Assembly: GCA_964402685.1 (NCBI GenBank)
Contig: CAYODE010000014.1
Coordinates: 1-40,184, forward strand
DNA: 40,184 nt
From: Aestuariivita sp964402685
GTDB lineage: Bacteria > Pseudomonadota > Alphaproteobacteria > Rhodobacterales > Rhodobacteraceae
Direction: 5' to 3'
Below are positions 31,390 through 39,748 of this stretch, one piece after another (the stretch's first letter is position 1; the number at the start of each line of letters is the position of its first letter). A model generated the notes under the pieces. It had not been told where the DNA came from and searched no databases. It worked only from the letters and a program-made list of their open reading frames with translations. A program made the position numbers and the translations under genes.

Positions 31390-32405
31390 CGTGATTTCAT
31401 GCTGGACGCTCTCGCGGCGAGTTCGACCGGCAAAAGGTCAGTTGGGTCCTGCGAAACCGTGCCTTCGATCATGTCCAACAACCGTTTTGCGGTCAAAGAT
31501 CCGAATTGGCGGACATCGCATCGGATTGTGGACAAAGGTGGATAGGCAAGCCGCGCTTCTTCGATGTCATCGAAGCCTATGATAAAGAAGTCCGTCCCGG
31601 GTGTGCGGCCAGCCTCGGTCAGACCAGCATACATACCCAACGCCACCAGATCGTTGAAACAGATGGCTGCGTTAATCTCGGGAGCGTTCTTCAAAAGATC
31701 CTTTGCCATCTCTCGCCCAAACGCACGCGTCGACGGCCCATGGCAAACAACGGTCTCTAGGCCTGTCGCGCGCATCTCAGACAGATAGCCTGACATCCGC
31801 TCCGCAGTGATCTCGCGACCCTCCAAACCGCCGACAAACGCAATGTTGGTGAAGCCCTGCTCCAACAGATGTTGGGCCGCCATGACGCTACCCGACGCAT
31901 AATCATGACTGAAAAACGGCAGAGGCGGCGCCGTCGTTGGCACGCGCCGGAGAACCTGAAGCGCAGGCAATGCCGCGCGCGCAATTGCCTGAAACCCGTC
32001 ATGCACGTCACCGTAGCAGGGCGAGATAACCAAACCGGCCACATCATGTTCCAACATGGATTGGATCGTTTGGTTCTGGATGCGGGGGTCTTCGTCGCAA
32101 TTGGCGATGACGGTTGCGAACCCCCGATCAGCCAGCGCCATCTGCACCGACGCCGCGAATTCGGTAAAGAACGGGTTCCGCAAATCATTGATGATCAGAC
32201 CGATCAGCCCGGTCCCTGATCCACGCAGCGTCGCTGCCGCGCGATTGCGCACATACCCCAACGCGGCCATGGAGGCATGTACCGTTTCCCGCGTCTCTTT
32301 CTTGACGAGCGGAGATTTTCGCAGAACAAGCGATACAGTCGATTTCGATACCTGCGCATGGGCTGCGACATCGTTAATCGTGGGGCGCTTGTCGGACACG
32401 ATCAA
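31380..32405 (-). CDS. LacI-family transcriptional repressor
   Basis: 341 residues from TTG 32405, overlapping the DUF993 stop by 4 bp (TTGA); GTG 32399 is an equally possible start (339 aa), and both share GGGA upstream. Helix-turn-helix: PTINDVAAHAQVSKSTVSLVLRK, then the hinge NRAAATLRGSGTGLIGLIINDL. The periplasmic-binding-like effector domain follows (NPFFTEFAASV, GREMAKDLL, FFIIGFDDIEEARLAYPPLSTIRCD). As the last gene of the leftward sugar operon it most likely represses that operon in the absence of its sugar; the operator would lie near the operon promoter, outside the window. Confidence 0.92.
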   Translation of the reverse strand: MIVSDKRPTINDVAAHAQVSKSTVSLVLRKSPLVKKETRETVHASMAALGYVRNRAAATLRGSGTGLIGLIINDLRNPFFTEFAASVQMALADRGFATVIANCDEDPRIQNQTIQSMLEHDVAGLVISPCYGDVHDGFQAIARAALPALQVLRRVPTTAPPLPFFSHDYASGSVMAAQHLLEQGFTNIAFVGGLEGREITAERMSGYLSEMRATGLETVVCHGPSTRAFGREMAKDLLKNAPEINAAICFNDLVALGMYAGLTEAGRTPGTDFFIIGFDDIEEARLAYPPLSTIRCDVRQFGSLTAKRLLDMIEGTVSQDPTDLLPVELAARASSMKSRQT

Positions 32406-33565
32406 TCTATCCCGTGCAGGTTCAAAAGCAGCTTCATTCTGTTCCTCGCCAGATCCGGTTCAGCCAATAGACCTGCGGCGTCGGCAAGTCGGAAGACTTC
32501 GGCATAATGTGTGATTTCCCGGCTCGCCTGGAAACCTTGCGGCATAATGAAATGGCTTTGCCCGCCATTCAGCCACGCGAGAAAAGCAATGCCGGCCTTG
32601 TAGTATTGAGTTGGTGCTTTGAAGATCTCCCGGCTGAGTGGCACCGTCGGGCCAAGAAGCGCGTGGAACGTCTCTGTGTCGCCTAAGGCAAGCGCCTCCA
32701 GCCCCTGAGCAGCTGCGGGTGCGATCGCCGCAAAGATCCCTAGCAAGGCGTGTGAGTACCGCGTTCCGTCGCCTTCAATAAGTGCGGCATAGTTGAAGTC
32801 GTCGCCCGTGTAGAGCCGAACGCCCTCGGGCAAGCGGGCACGGAAGGCTTCTTCGCGCGATTGTTCCAGCAGGCTGATCTTGATCCCATCGATCTTGGGC
32901 GCATGTGCTTTAATGATCGCGAGAACCGCGTCGGCGGCCGCATCCAGATCATCGTGGCCCCAATAGCCTTTCAGTGCCGGATCAAACATGTCGCCCAGCC
33001 AATGAAGAATGATCGGTTCGGCAGCGCTTTCAATAAGCTTGCTATAGACCTCAGAGTAAAACTCTGGGCCCGATCCATTGGCTGCCATGGCCCGACTGGC
33101 CATAATGATGATCTGACCTCCGGCGGCTTCGATTGCCTCCATCTGTTCGGAATAGGCTGCAACCAGCGCATCCGCAGTCGTTAGATCATCGATGGCGACT
33201 TGATCAGTACCTGCGCCACAAGCCACGCGGGGTTTCAACGGATGCGCTTTGGCCTCAACCATCGTGCGTTCGATCAACTCCTTCGCGGTCAACCAATCCA
33301 CGCCCATGCCACGTTGAGCTGTGTCCATCGCTTCCGCCAGCCCCAGCCCCTGATCCCAAAGGGTGTGGCGAAACCGCAGCGTATTCTCCCAATCCACGGC
33401 AGGCCGGCCTTGCCAGGGGTCACGTTCGGCCACCGGATCAGAGACGACATGGGCAGCGGCAAAGGCGGTCCGGTTGAAAGGCGTCTTTGGCGCGCGGGGC
33501 ACAAGCGGCGTCCCGATCAACGCGTAGGGCTCTAACGTTCCACCATAGGTCGGTAAGGTCAGCAT
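32402..33565 (-). CDS. DUF993 protein, dihydrodipicolinate synthase-like TIM barrel
   Basis: 387 residues, start ATG 33565 with GGAGG 5 nt upstream. Typical stretches are DPWQGRPAVDWENTLRFRHTLWDQGLGLAEAMDTAQRGMGVDW, here in two parts, ACGAGTDQ, EPIILHWLGDMFDPALKGYWGHDD and IDGIKISLLEQSREEAFRARL, with Lys in the IKIS strand as possible Schiff-base lysine. DUF993 resembles the DapA/NanA aldolase superfamily, so a retro-aldol or dehydration on a keto sugar acid is expected by family; its actual substrate is unknown. Operon partners are two GMC oxidoreductases, an SDR and a sugar ABC importer. Confidence 0.87.
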   Translation of the reverse strand: MLTLPTYGGTLEPYALIGTPLVPRAPKTPFNRTAFAAAHVVSDPVAERDPWQGRPAVDWENTLRFRHTLWDQGLGLAEAMDTAQRGMGVDWLTAKELIERTMVEAKAHPLKPRVACGAGTDQVAIDDLTTADALVAAYSEQMEAIEAAGGQIIIMASRAMAANGSGPEFYSEVYSKLIESAAEPIILHWLGDMFDPALKGYWGHDDLDAAADAVLAIIKAHAPKIDGIKISLLEQSREEAFRARLPEGVRLYTGDDFNYAALIEGDGTRYSHALLGIFAAIAPAAAQGLEALALGDTETFHALLGPTVPLSREIFKAPTQYYKAGIAFLAWLNGGQSHFIMPQGFQASREITHYAEVFRLADAAGLLAEPDLARNRMKLLLNLHGID

Positions 33566-33576
33566 CGGGGCCTCCG

Positions 33577-33894
33577 TCAGGTCGGATCAAAGGGGATGTC
33601 GAGGACGAGGATGCCGTCAATGCCGCCAACAGCGTTCTCGACCAATTGCGCGCCAAGCGTCTTGTGGCGCGGATTGTCCGCGTAGTCCCGCAGCGCGTCC
33701 CAATCATCAAAATCAATACTGAAGCCATGCATATAGCCGCGCTCGATCTGTTCGGGGCTTTCGGAACGCCCACCGGCGAAAGCTGTCGCGCCAGACAAGC
33801 TGTCCGTGACCGCGGCAAGGCCGCTATAGATGTCAGATATCTTTGCCTCGGGTGTGCCCGGTTTGAATTTGGTCAGAACAATGTGACGTATCAT
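33577..33894 (-). CDS. Dabb (stress-responsive A/B barrel) domain protein
   Basis: 105 residues from ATG 33894, overlapping the GMC stop by 4 bp (ATGA); the longer frame upstream is the GMC gene on another frame. It starts MIRHIVLTKFKPGTPEAKI and contains SPEQIERGYMHGFSIDFDDWDALRDYADNPRHKTLG and ends VLDIPFDP, matching the dimeric ferredoxin-like Dabb fold. Dabb proteins include isomerases and heat-stable helper proteins. In this operon it could act on a sugar-derived intermediate, but no catalytic residues are certain. Confidence 0.88.
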   Translation of the reverse strand: MIRHIVLTKFKPGTPEAKISDIYSGLAAVTDSLSGATAFAGGRSESPEQIERGYMHGFSIDFDDWDALRDYADNPRHKTLGAQLVENAVGGIDGILVLDIPFDPT

Positions 33895-35483
33895 GTCGCT
33901 ATCCCATGGTCTTGGCGGATCATGTCGGCGGCCTTTTCGCCAATCATGATCGCGGCCGCGTTTGTGTTCGAAGAAATGACGGTCGGCATGATCGAATTGT
34001 CGACAACACGCAGCCCGGAGATGCCGTTGAACCGCAGGCGCACGTCGACCACGGCGGCGGCATCCGAACCCATTCGACAGGTTCCAGCGCAATGGTGGGA
34101 GGTTTTCGAATGTTCACAGATGAAGTCGAAATAGTCGTCGTCGGTCTTAACCCCGGGCCCGGGCAACCGCTCTGCATGAATGAAGGGTTTCAGGGCGTCT
34201 TGTGACAGGATTTCCTGAGTCAGTTTCAGACCCCGGATCGACATCTCGCGATCCTGAGGATCTTGCAGATAGTTTGGATCGATCAAGGGCGCCTTCTTTG
34301 GGTCGCTGCTTTTCAAGCGAACGGTCCCGCGTGACCGTGGACGCAAGTAGCAGGAATTGAGCGTCACGCCCCCTTGTGGCATCGCCTCGACCCCTTTTTC
34401 GATGCCGGTGCCAAGGCCCAGATGAAACTGCAGATCCGGAGACCGCGCGGCGGGGTCCGCATACCAGAAGCCACCGGTTTCAAAGAGGCTTGATGCCACG
34501 GGGCCTTTTCTTGTCAGTAGGTATTGAAGACCCGCCAGAGCCGAAAGATGTGGTTTCGCATAGCGGTCATAGGTGTAGGGGCCTGAAACCTCGCAGATAC
34601 AATACAGATCCAGATGATCCTGCAGGTTCTCACCCACTTGCGGCTGGTCACAGACGACATCGATCCCAAGATCCGTCAAATGATCGGCTGGTCCGATCCC
34701 GGAAAGCTGCAGAAGGCGCGGCGATCCGATTGCGCCCGAAGACAGGATGACTTCGGCCCGGGCCATGATCTGAGTGCCATCGCGTAGGGTGACACCCTTG
34801 GCGCTGCCCTTTTCGACGATGATGCGGGCCACCTCTACGCCCAACCGACGGGTGAGGTTGGGGCGTCCAAGGTTCGGCGCCAGATACGCCATCGCCGCAG
34901 AGGATCGGCGCGCGTTGCGCTGGGTGAGCTGATAATACGCAGCTCCGTCCTGCTGCTCTCCATTCACATCCTCGTTGCGTGGAATACCGGCTTGCTGCGC
35001 CGCTTCGAAATAGGCTTCACAGATCGGCAGCGGTGAGATTGGCTGGGATACACCCAACGGACCGCCCTGCCCGTGGTATTCATTGTTGTAGGTGTCGTTG
35101 TCTTCGGCCTTGCGGAAATACGGGAGCACGTCCGCATAAGACCATCCCTCGCACCCCATCTGTCGCCATTCATCGTAATCGAGCGCATTGCCGCGGGTAT
35201 AGATCTGCGCGTTGATGGCCGACCCGCCACCGATGACTTTCGCTTGAGTGTAGTTGAAGACCCGGTTCTTCATGTGGCGCTGAGGCACCGTCTCCCATCC
35301 CCAAGCACCGATGCCTTTGGTCATTTTGGCGAAACCGGCCGGTAGATGATAAAGCGGGTTGCGGTCTCCACCGCCGGCTTCAAGCAGGCAGACCTGTGTC
35401 GCCGGATCCTCTGACAGACGGGCGGCCAGCACACATCCAGCAGATCCGCCACCGATAATGATGAAATCGTATTCTTCGGCCAT
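33891..35483 (-). CDS. GMC-family FAD-dependent oxidoreductase (choline dehydrogenase-like)
   Basis: 530 residues, ATG 35483 with GAGGGGGC upstream. FAD motif YDFIIIGGGSAGCVLAARLSED at the N-terminus; GGGSAINAQIYTRGNALDYDEW is the GMC signature 1; ILSSGAIGSPRLLQLSGIGP is signature 2; the catalytic region HHCAGTCRMGSD and VVDNSIMPTVISSNTNAAAIMIGEKA closes it. It oxidises an alcohol group with FAD; the donor here is probably a sugar or polyol. Membrane export signal absent. It is followed by the Dabb gene and preceded by an SDR, so it is one step of a multi-oxidation pathway. Confidence 0.93.
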   Translation of the reverse strand: MAEEYDFIIIGGGSAGCVLAARLSEDPATQVCLLEAGGGDRNPLYHLPAGFAKMTKGIGAWGWETVPQRHMKNRVFNYTQAKVIGGGSAINAQIYTRGNALDYDEWRQMGCEGWSYADVLPYFRKAEDNDTYNNEYHGQGGPLGVSQPISPLPICEAYFEAAQQAGIPRNEDVNGEQQDGAAYYQLTQRNARRSSAAMAYLAPNLGRPNLTRRLGVEVARIIVEKGSAKGVTLRDGTQIMARAEVILSSGAIGSPRLLQLSGIGPADHLTDLGIDVVCDQPQVGENLQDHLDLYCICEVSGPYTYDRYAKPHLSALAGLQYLLTRKGPVASSLFETGGFWYADPAARSPDLQFHLGLGTGIEKGVEAMPQGGVTLNSCYLRPRSRGTVRLKSSDPKKAPLIDPNYLQDPQDREMSIRGLKLTQEILSQDALKPFIHAERLPGPGVKTDDDYFDFICEHSKTSHHCAGTCRMGSDAAAVVDVRLRFNGISGLRVVDNSIMPTVISSNTNAAAIMIGEKAADMIRQDHGIAT

Positions 35484-35493
35484 GTCGCCCCCT

Positions 35494-36252
35494 CTACAGC
35501 CGCTGAATGCTCAGGCCGCCATCGACGGGAATGACGGCGCCTGTGGCGTAGGCCATCTGTCCATTGGCCAAAGCTTGAACGACACCGCCGATATCCGCAG
35601 GTTGCCCCCATCGGCGAGCCGGGACGAGCCCATCCTTGATCAACCCGTCGTATCGATCACGCACCCCTGCCGTCATGTCGGTTTCAATGATGCCCGGGCG
35701 CAGTTCAAAGACGCCGATGCCTTCTTCTGCCAATCGCACGGCATAAAGTTGGCTCATCATCGATGCGGCGGCTTTGGAGATGCAGTAATCCGCCCGCTCC
35801 ACGGACACCATGTCGGCGCTCACGGAGGTTACGAAGAGGATCGAACGATAGACGTCACTTGGTCCCACACACATGCGTTTTGCAGTTTCTTGTGCAAGGA
35901 AAAACCCGCCTTTTAGGTTGATTGCCAGAACCCGTTCCAGGTTATCGGGGGTGAGCTCCAGCATGTCACCGCGGACGGGTGACGGGATACCAGCGTTTGA
36001 GACCAGAGTTGTTACTGGGCCAATTCGCTCTTCGATCGCGTCAAGAAGCGCGCTCTCTGAGCCGGTCACGCTTAGGTCGAGTTGGAAATACTCCGCAGCA
36101 GACCCAAGTCGCCCTATGGCGTTCCGCACTTCTGAATCGTCGGGGGCTTTCTCGGCCGCGAGTGCCAGTTGAAACCCCGCGTCTTTCAAAGCCTGCGCGA
36201 TGCCAAGGCCAATGCCCCTTTGTCCGCCCGTGATGAGTGCGACTTTGGTCAT
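35494..36252 (-). CDS. Short-chain dehydrogenase/reductase (SDR)
   Basis: 252 residues. Cofactor motif TGGQRGIGLGIAQAL (TGxxxGIG) at about 8-22, NAG motif VSNAGIPSP, catalytic Ser in FVTSVSAD, Tyr-x3-Lys as YCISKAAAS, and the typical end DGGLSIQRL. Classical SDR of the FabG-like group using NAD(P). The ATG overlaps the upstream GMC stop by 4 bp. Likely oxidises or reduces a sugar-derived keto group between the two flavin enzymes. Exact substrate not deducible. Confidence 0.93.
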   Translation of the reverse strand: MTKVALITGGQRGIGLGIAQALKDAGFQLALAAEKAPDDSEVRNAIGRLGSAAEYFQLDLSVTGSESALLDAIEERIGPVTTLVSNAGIPSPVRGDMLELTPDNLERVLAINLKGGFFLAQETAKRMCVGPSDVYRSILFVTSVSADMVSVERADYCISKAAASMMSQLYAVRLAEEGIGVFELRPGIIETDMTAGVRDRYDGLIKDGLVPARRWGQPADIGGVVQALANGQMAYATGAVIPVDGGLSIQRL

Positions 36253-37745
36253 GCTGCAAGATCCCGCGACTTGATATGGTCGGCCACACGCAGCGCCTGC
36301 GCGGCAATGGTCAACGCAGGGTTCACAGCAGCCGAATTGGGAAGAAAGCTAGCATCCACCACGAAGAGATTTTGGTGATCATGAGCCCTGCACCAAATGT
36401 CGAGCGCGCTGGTGGCCGGGTCGACGCCAAACCGTATCGTACCGCACTGATGGGACGGCACGGTGCGATCAAATGCCCGAGACACCGCGATCGGCCAACC
36501 CGCTTTTCGCAAGAGCGTTTTGAATCGCTTCACGAGGTGCAGATGCGCGTCCCAGTTGGACCGCTTCCAATCCAGAACAATCCGATCCGCCTTGAGCGTT
36601 ACCCGACTTTCGGGGTTAGGCAGGTCCTCACTCATGACGTACCAGTCAACGGAGCGTTCCGCGATCCATCGCGTTACTGGATGCGGAAGGCGCACCTGGC
36701 TGGCAAGGATTGTCGGCGTGATTTTTCCAAGCAGTTGAATGTTGCCCAAGGGAGCATCCTTTGGCCCACCGGAGAGGTAGTAATCATTGAAGTACAACGT
36801 CTTCTGATAGATCGATGTGTTCCGGCGCAGCGGATGCAATGACATCACTGCATGGGTGTTATGATTCATGAAATTGCGCCCGACCTGATCAGACCGGTTG
36901 GCCAGTCCCGTGGGGTGGTTTTCATTTGCAGAACGCAACAAAAGCGCGGCTGAATTGACCGCCCCGGCAGAAAGAATGACTACCTTGGCGCCTGCCCGGC
37001 GTGTCTGTCCCTGTTGTAGGTATTCGACCGCTTCGATCTTCCCATCCGGCGCGGCAATCAGTTTGGACACGGTGCAACCCGTTTCCAATCGAACCGTGTT
37101 GTATTTCAAGGCTGATGAGAGGCCCACGCTCTCAGCATCCTTTTTGCCATTCCCGGTATTTGGATGTGCGTCCCAACCTGTCTCCCCGCCAGCAAGCCAA
37201 GCATCGATGTCTACTCCGAGGGGGAGATGTGCAGGCGTGAGCCCCTGCTTCGACAGTCTTGAAGCTGCGTCGGCAATGACGGGTTCGTGGGGCACAGGCG
37301 GAAAGTCATACTGACCGGAATGTGCAGGTTCCGTCGGATCTTCTCCCAGCGCTGCACGTACTTCGTAGAGCGTCTCAGCCTTTTGATACCAGGGTTCGAA
37401 CTGTTCATATGTGATCGGCCAGGCGGGCGAAACACCGCCCAGATGTTTCAGTTCACCAAAATCCTCAGCCCGATAGCGAAAGAGCACTGCGCCGTAAAAT
37501 TTTGAGTTTCCTCCGACACATGCGTAGTTTCCCGGGTTGAAGGAATTGCCAACTGGATCGTTCCAATTTTCGTCGCTGCGAAAGGCGCCTTCGTGGAATA
37601 TCGCTCGGGCGTCGCGCGTCGCAGGCGTATCCCTGATCCGCTCCCCCCGCTCTAGAATGGTGATGCGCACGCCGGTCGGCGCCAAGGCAGCCGCCGTCGT
37701 CGCACCGCCCATGCCAGAGCCGATAATCAGAACGTCTGTTTCCAT
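36249..37745 (-). CDS. GMC-family oxidoreductase, glucoside-3-dehydrogenase-like
   Basis: 498 residues from ATG 37745, one base after the ATPase stop; longer frames only repeat the ATPase gene out of frame. FAD motif VLIIGSGMGGATTAAALAPTGVRITILERGE, GGNSKFYGAVLFRYR, ILSAGAVNSAALLLRSA, and a C-terminal HQCGTIRFGVDPATSALDIW followed by NLFVVDASFLPNSAAVNPALTIAAQALR, the layout of the sugar-oxidising GMC group (glucoside 3-dehydrogenase and relatives). It overlaps the SDR start. It probably makes a keto-sugar after uptake; this is inference from subgroup and operon. Confidence 0.9.
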   Translation of the reverse strand: METDVLIIGSGMGGATTAAALAPTGVRITILERGERIRDTPATRDARAIFHEGAFRSDENWNDPVGNSFNPGNYACVGGNSKFYGAVLFRYRAEDFGELKHLGGVSPAWPITYEQFEPWYQKAETLYEVRAALGEDPTEPAHSGQYDFPPVPHEPVIADAASRLSKQGLTPAHLPLGVDIDAWLAGGETGWDAHPNTGNGKKDAESVGLSSALKYNTVRLETGCTVSKLIAAPDGKIEAVEYLQQGQTRRAGAKVVILSAGAVNSAALLLRSANENHPTGLANRSDQVGRNFMNHNTHAVMSLHPLRRNTSIYQKTLYFNDYYLSGGPKDAPLGNIQLLGKITPTILASQVRLPHPVTRWIAERSVDWYVMSEDLPNPESRVTLKADRIVLDWKRSNWDAHLHLVKRFKTLLRKAGWPIAVSRAFDRTVPSHQCGTIRFGVDPATSALDIWCRAHDHQNLFVVDASFLPNSAAVNPALTIAAQALRVADHIKSRDLAA

Positions 37746-37746
37746 C

Positions 37747-38862
37747 CTAAACGATCCGGTTTTCCGATTTCGGATCAAAGGCCACGGCCTTTTCCATATT
37801 GATGGCAAACGTCGTGGTTTTGCCGGGCGCAACATCCGCATCCGATCGCATCCGGCCGACGCATTCCGCGCCACCAATCGTCGTGGTGACAAATGTGTCC
37901 GACCCGGCAGGCTCGGTCACCGTTACAGTATTTTCAACCTGCTCCACATGAGTGGACCGCTGGTCCGCCCCATCGATATCGGTCAGCGCTTCGGGCCGAA
38001 TGCCCAGTTTGACCGTTTGACCGTCGAATGACTTCAAGACTGTGCTGGGCGCGTGGAAGGTCAGGCTGATCTTTTCGCCTTTGTCGTTGGTTGTGTCCGC
38101 ATAGACTGCGTTTCCGTCGACACGCACTTTTACATCGATCAGGTTCATCGATGGCGAGCCCATGAACGTGGCCACAAACAAGTTCGCGGGCGTGTCATAG
38201 ATCTCTTTCGGGCTGCCAAGCTGCTGCACATACCCGCCATTCATCACGGCAATACGCGTTGACAGCGTCATCGCTTCGATCTGGTCATGCGTCACATAGA
38301 CAATCGTGGTGCCAAGGTTCTGGTGTAGCTTCTTAATCTCTGTCCGCATGTCCACACGAAGCTTCGCGTCGAGGTTCGACAAAGGTTCATCAAAGAGAAA
38401 CACATCCGGGTCCCGCACCAATGCCCGTCCCATGGCCACACGCTGCCGTTGTCCTCCGGACAGTTGACCAGGTTTACGGTCGAGCAATTGTTCGATCTGT
38501 AAAAGCTGTGCGACGTCGGCCATCGCTTTATCGCGCTCAGGCTTCGCGACGCCGTGCATTTCGAGCCCGAAGGTTATGTTCTGACCGACGGTCATGTTTG
38601 GGTAGAGCGCGTAGGATTGGAACACCATCGCAATGTTTCGCTTGGACGGGTGCACCCCGTTCATCGGCGCACCTTTGATCGAAATGGTGCCGCTGGTGAT
38701 GTCTTCGAGCCCGGCAATCATGTTCAGAAGGGTCGATTTCCCGCAGCCGGATGGCCCGACGAGGACAAGAAATTCCCCCTCCTCGACCGAGATGTCGACC
38801 TTGTGCAGAACCTCGACGGCTCCGTAGGACTTGGTTGCGTTATCGATATCAAGAAAGCCCAT
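37747..38862 (-). CDS. Sugar ABC transporter ATP-binding protein (UgpC/MalK-like)
   Basis: 371 residues: Walker A GPSGCGKST, Q-loop MVFQSYALYP, signature LSGGQRQRVAMGRALVR, Walker B VFLFDEPLSNLDAKLR, switch His VTHDQIEAMTL, and a C-terminal TOBE/regulatory part (about 240-371, including LGIRPEAL). This is the MalK/UgpC class serving carbohydrate importers. RBS AGGAT precedes the ATG, 4 bp after the permease stop. Energises the two permeases encoded next to it. Confidence 0.94.
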   Translation of the reverse strand: MGFLDIDNATKSYGAVEVLHKVDISVEEGEFLVLVGPSGCGKSTLLNMIAGLEDITSGTISIKGAPMNGVHPSKRNIAMVFQSYALYPNMTVGQNITFGLEMHGVAKPERDKAMADVAQLLQIEQLLDRKPGQLSGGQRQRVAMGRALVRDPDVFLFDEPLSNLDAKLRVDMRTEIKKLHQNLGTTIVYVTHDQIEAMTLSTRIAVMNGGYVQQLGSPKEIYDTPANLFVATFMGSPSMNLIDVKVRVDGNAVYADTTNDKGEKISLTFHAPSTVLKSFDGQTVKLGIRPEALTDIDGADQRSTHVEQVENTVTVTEPAGSDTFVTTTIGGAECVGRMRSDADVAPGKTTTFAINMEKAVAFDPKSENRIV

Positions 38863-38866
38863 GGAC

Positions 38867-39748
38867 TTATCCTTTCACGGAGCCAGCCATGAGACCGCGC
38901 ACGAAATAGCGGCCAGCGACGATGTAGACGAGCAAAGTTGGCAGGGCGGCAAGGATCGCGCCTGCGAAGTGGACGTTATATTCCTTCACCCCGGTGGAGG
39001 ATTGGACGAGGTTGTTGAGGGCAACTGTCATGGGGGCAGCGCCACCGCTAGCGAAGGACGCGCCGAACAAGAAGTCATTCCAGATGTTAGTGAACTGCCA
39101 GATCACACAGACTACGGCGATTGGCCCGGAAGACGGCAATAGAATGCGCCAGAAGATCTGGAAGAAACCTGCGCCGTCGATTTGCGCCGCCCGTACCAGT
39201 TCGGTCGGGAAGACCGCGTAGTAATTGCGGAAATAGAGGGTCGAAAACCCGATGCCATAGACCACATGCACCAGCACCAGACCTGCAGTGGATCCGGCCA
39301 AGCCCAGGAAACCAAGAACCGTCGCCATGGGGATCAGAACGATCTGGAACGGTATGAAACAGGCGAACAGCATCAACCCAAACAGGATTGTATCATAGCG
39401 GAAGCGCCACTTGGTCAGCACGTATCCGTTTAGCGCGCCAAGAACTGTCGAGATCGCGACCGCAGGTACGACCATCGAAATGGAGTTCCAGAAATACGGC
39501 CGAAGTCCGGTTGGTTCGACACCGATTTGCGCGGTAGACCAAGCCTTTTTCCAAGGCTCAACTGTCCAGACCTCCGGCAGGGACATCATACCGCCACCGG
39601 TGATTTCAGAAAGGGGTTTCACGGAATTCACAAGCATCACGTAAAGCGGCAGCATGTAGAACAGCGCGAAAAGCAGCAGAACAAGGTAAATCAGAGTGCG
39701 GGTGATCCGGCCCATGCGGATCGCACTGTCTTGCGTCGCAATGGCCAT
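38867..39748 (-). CDS. Carbohydrate ABC transporter permease (MalG/UgpE-like)
   Basis: 293 residues from ATG 39748, which shares one base with the stop of the upstream permease gene (TGATG); GTG 39751 is also possible. Six membrane helices with LIYLVLLLFALFYMLPLYVMLVNS first; the EAA loop reads AAQIDGAGFFQIFWRILLPSSGP, and the end is FVRGLMAGSVKG, all typical of the MalG class. Forms the translocation pore with the first permease. Confidence 0.94.
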   Translation of the reverse strand: MAIATQDSAIRMGRITRTLIYLVLLLFALFYMLPLYVMLVNSVKPLSEITGGGMMSLPEVWTVEPWKKAWSTAQIGVEPTGLRPYFWNSISMVVPAVAISTVLGALNGYVLTKWRFRYDTILFGLMLFACFIPFQIVLIPMATVLGFLGLAGSTAGLVLVHVVYGIGFSTLYFRNYYAVFPTELVRAAQIDGAGFFQIFWRILLPSSGPIAVVCVIWQFTNIWNDFLFGASFASGGAAPMTVALNNLVQSSTGVKEYNVHFAGAILAALPTLLVYIVAGRYFVRGLMAGSVKG

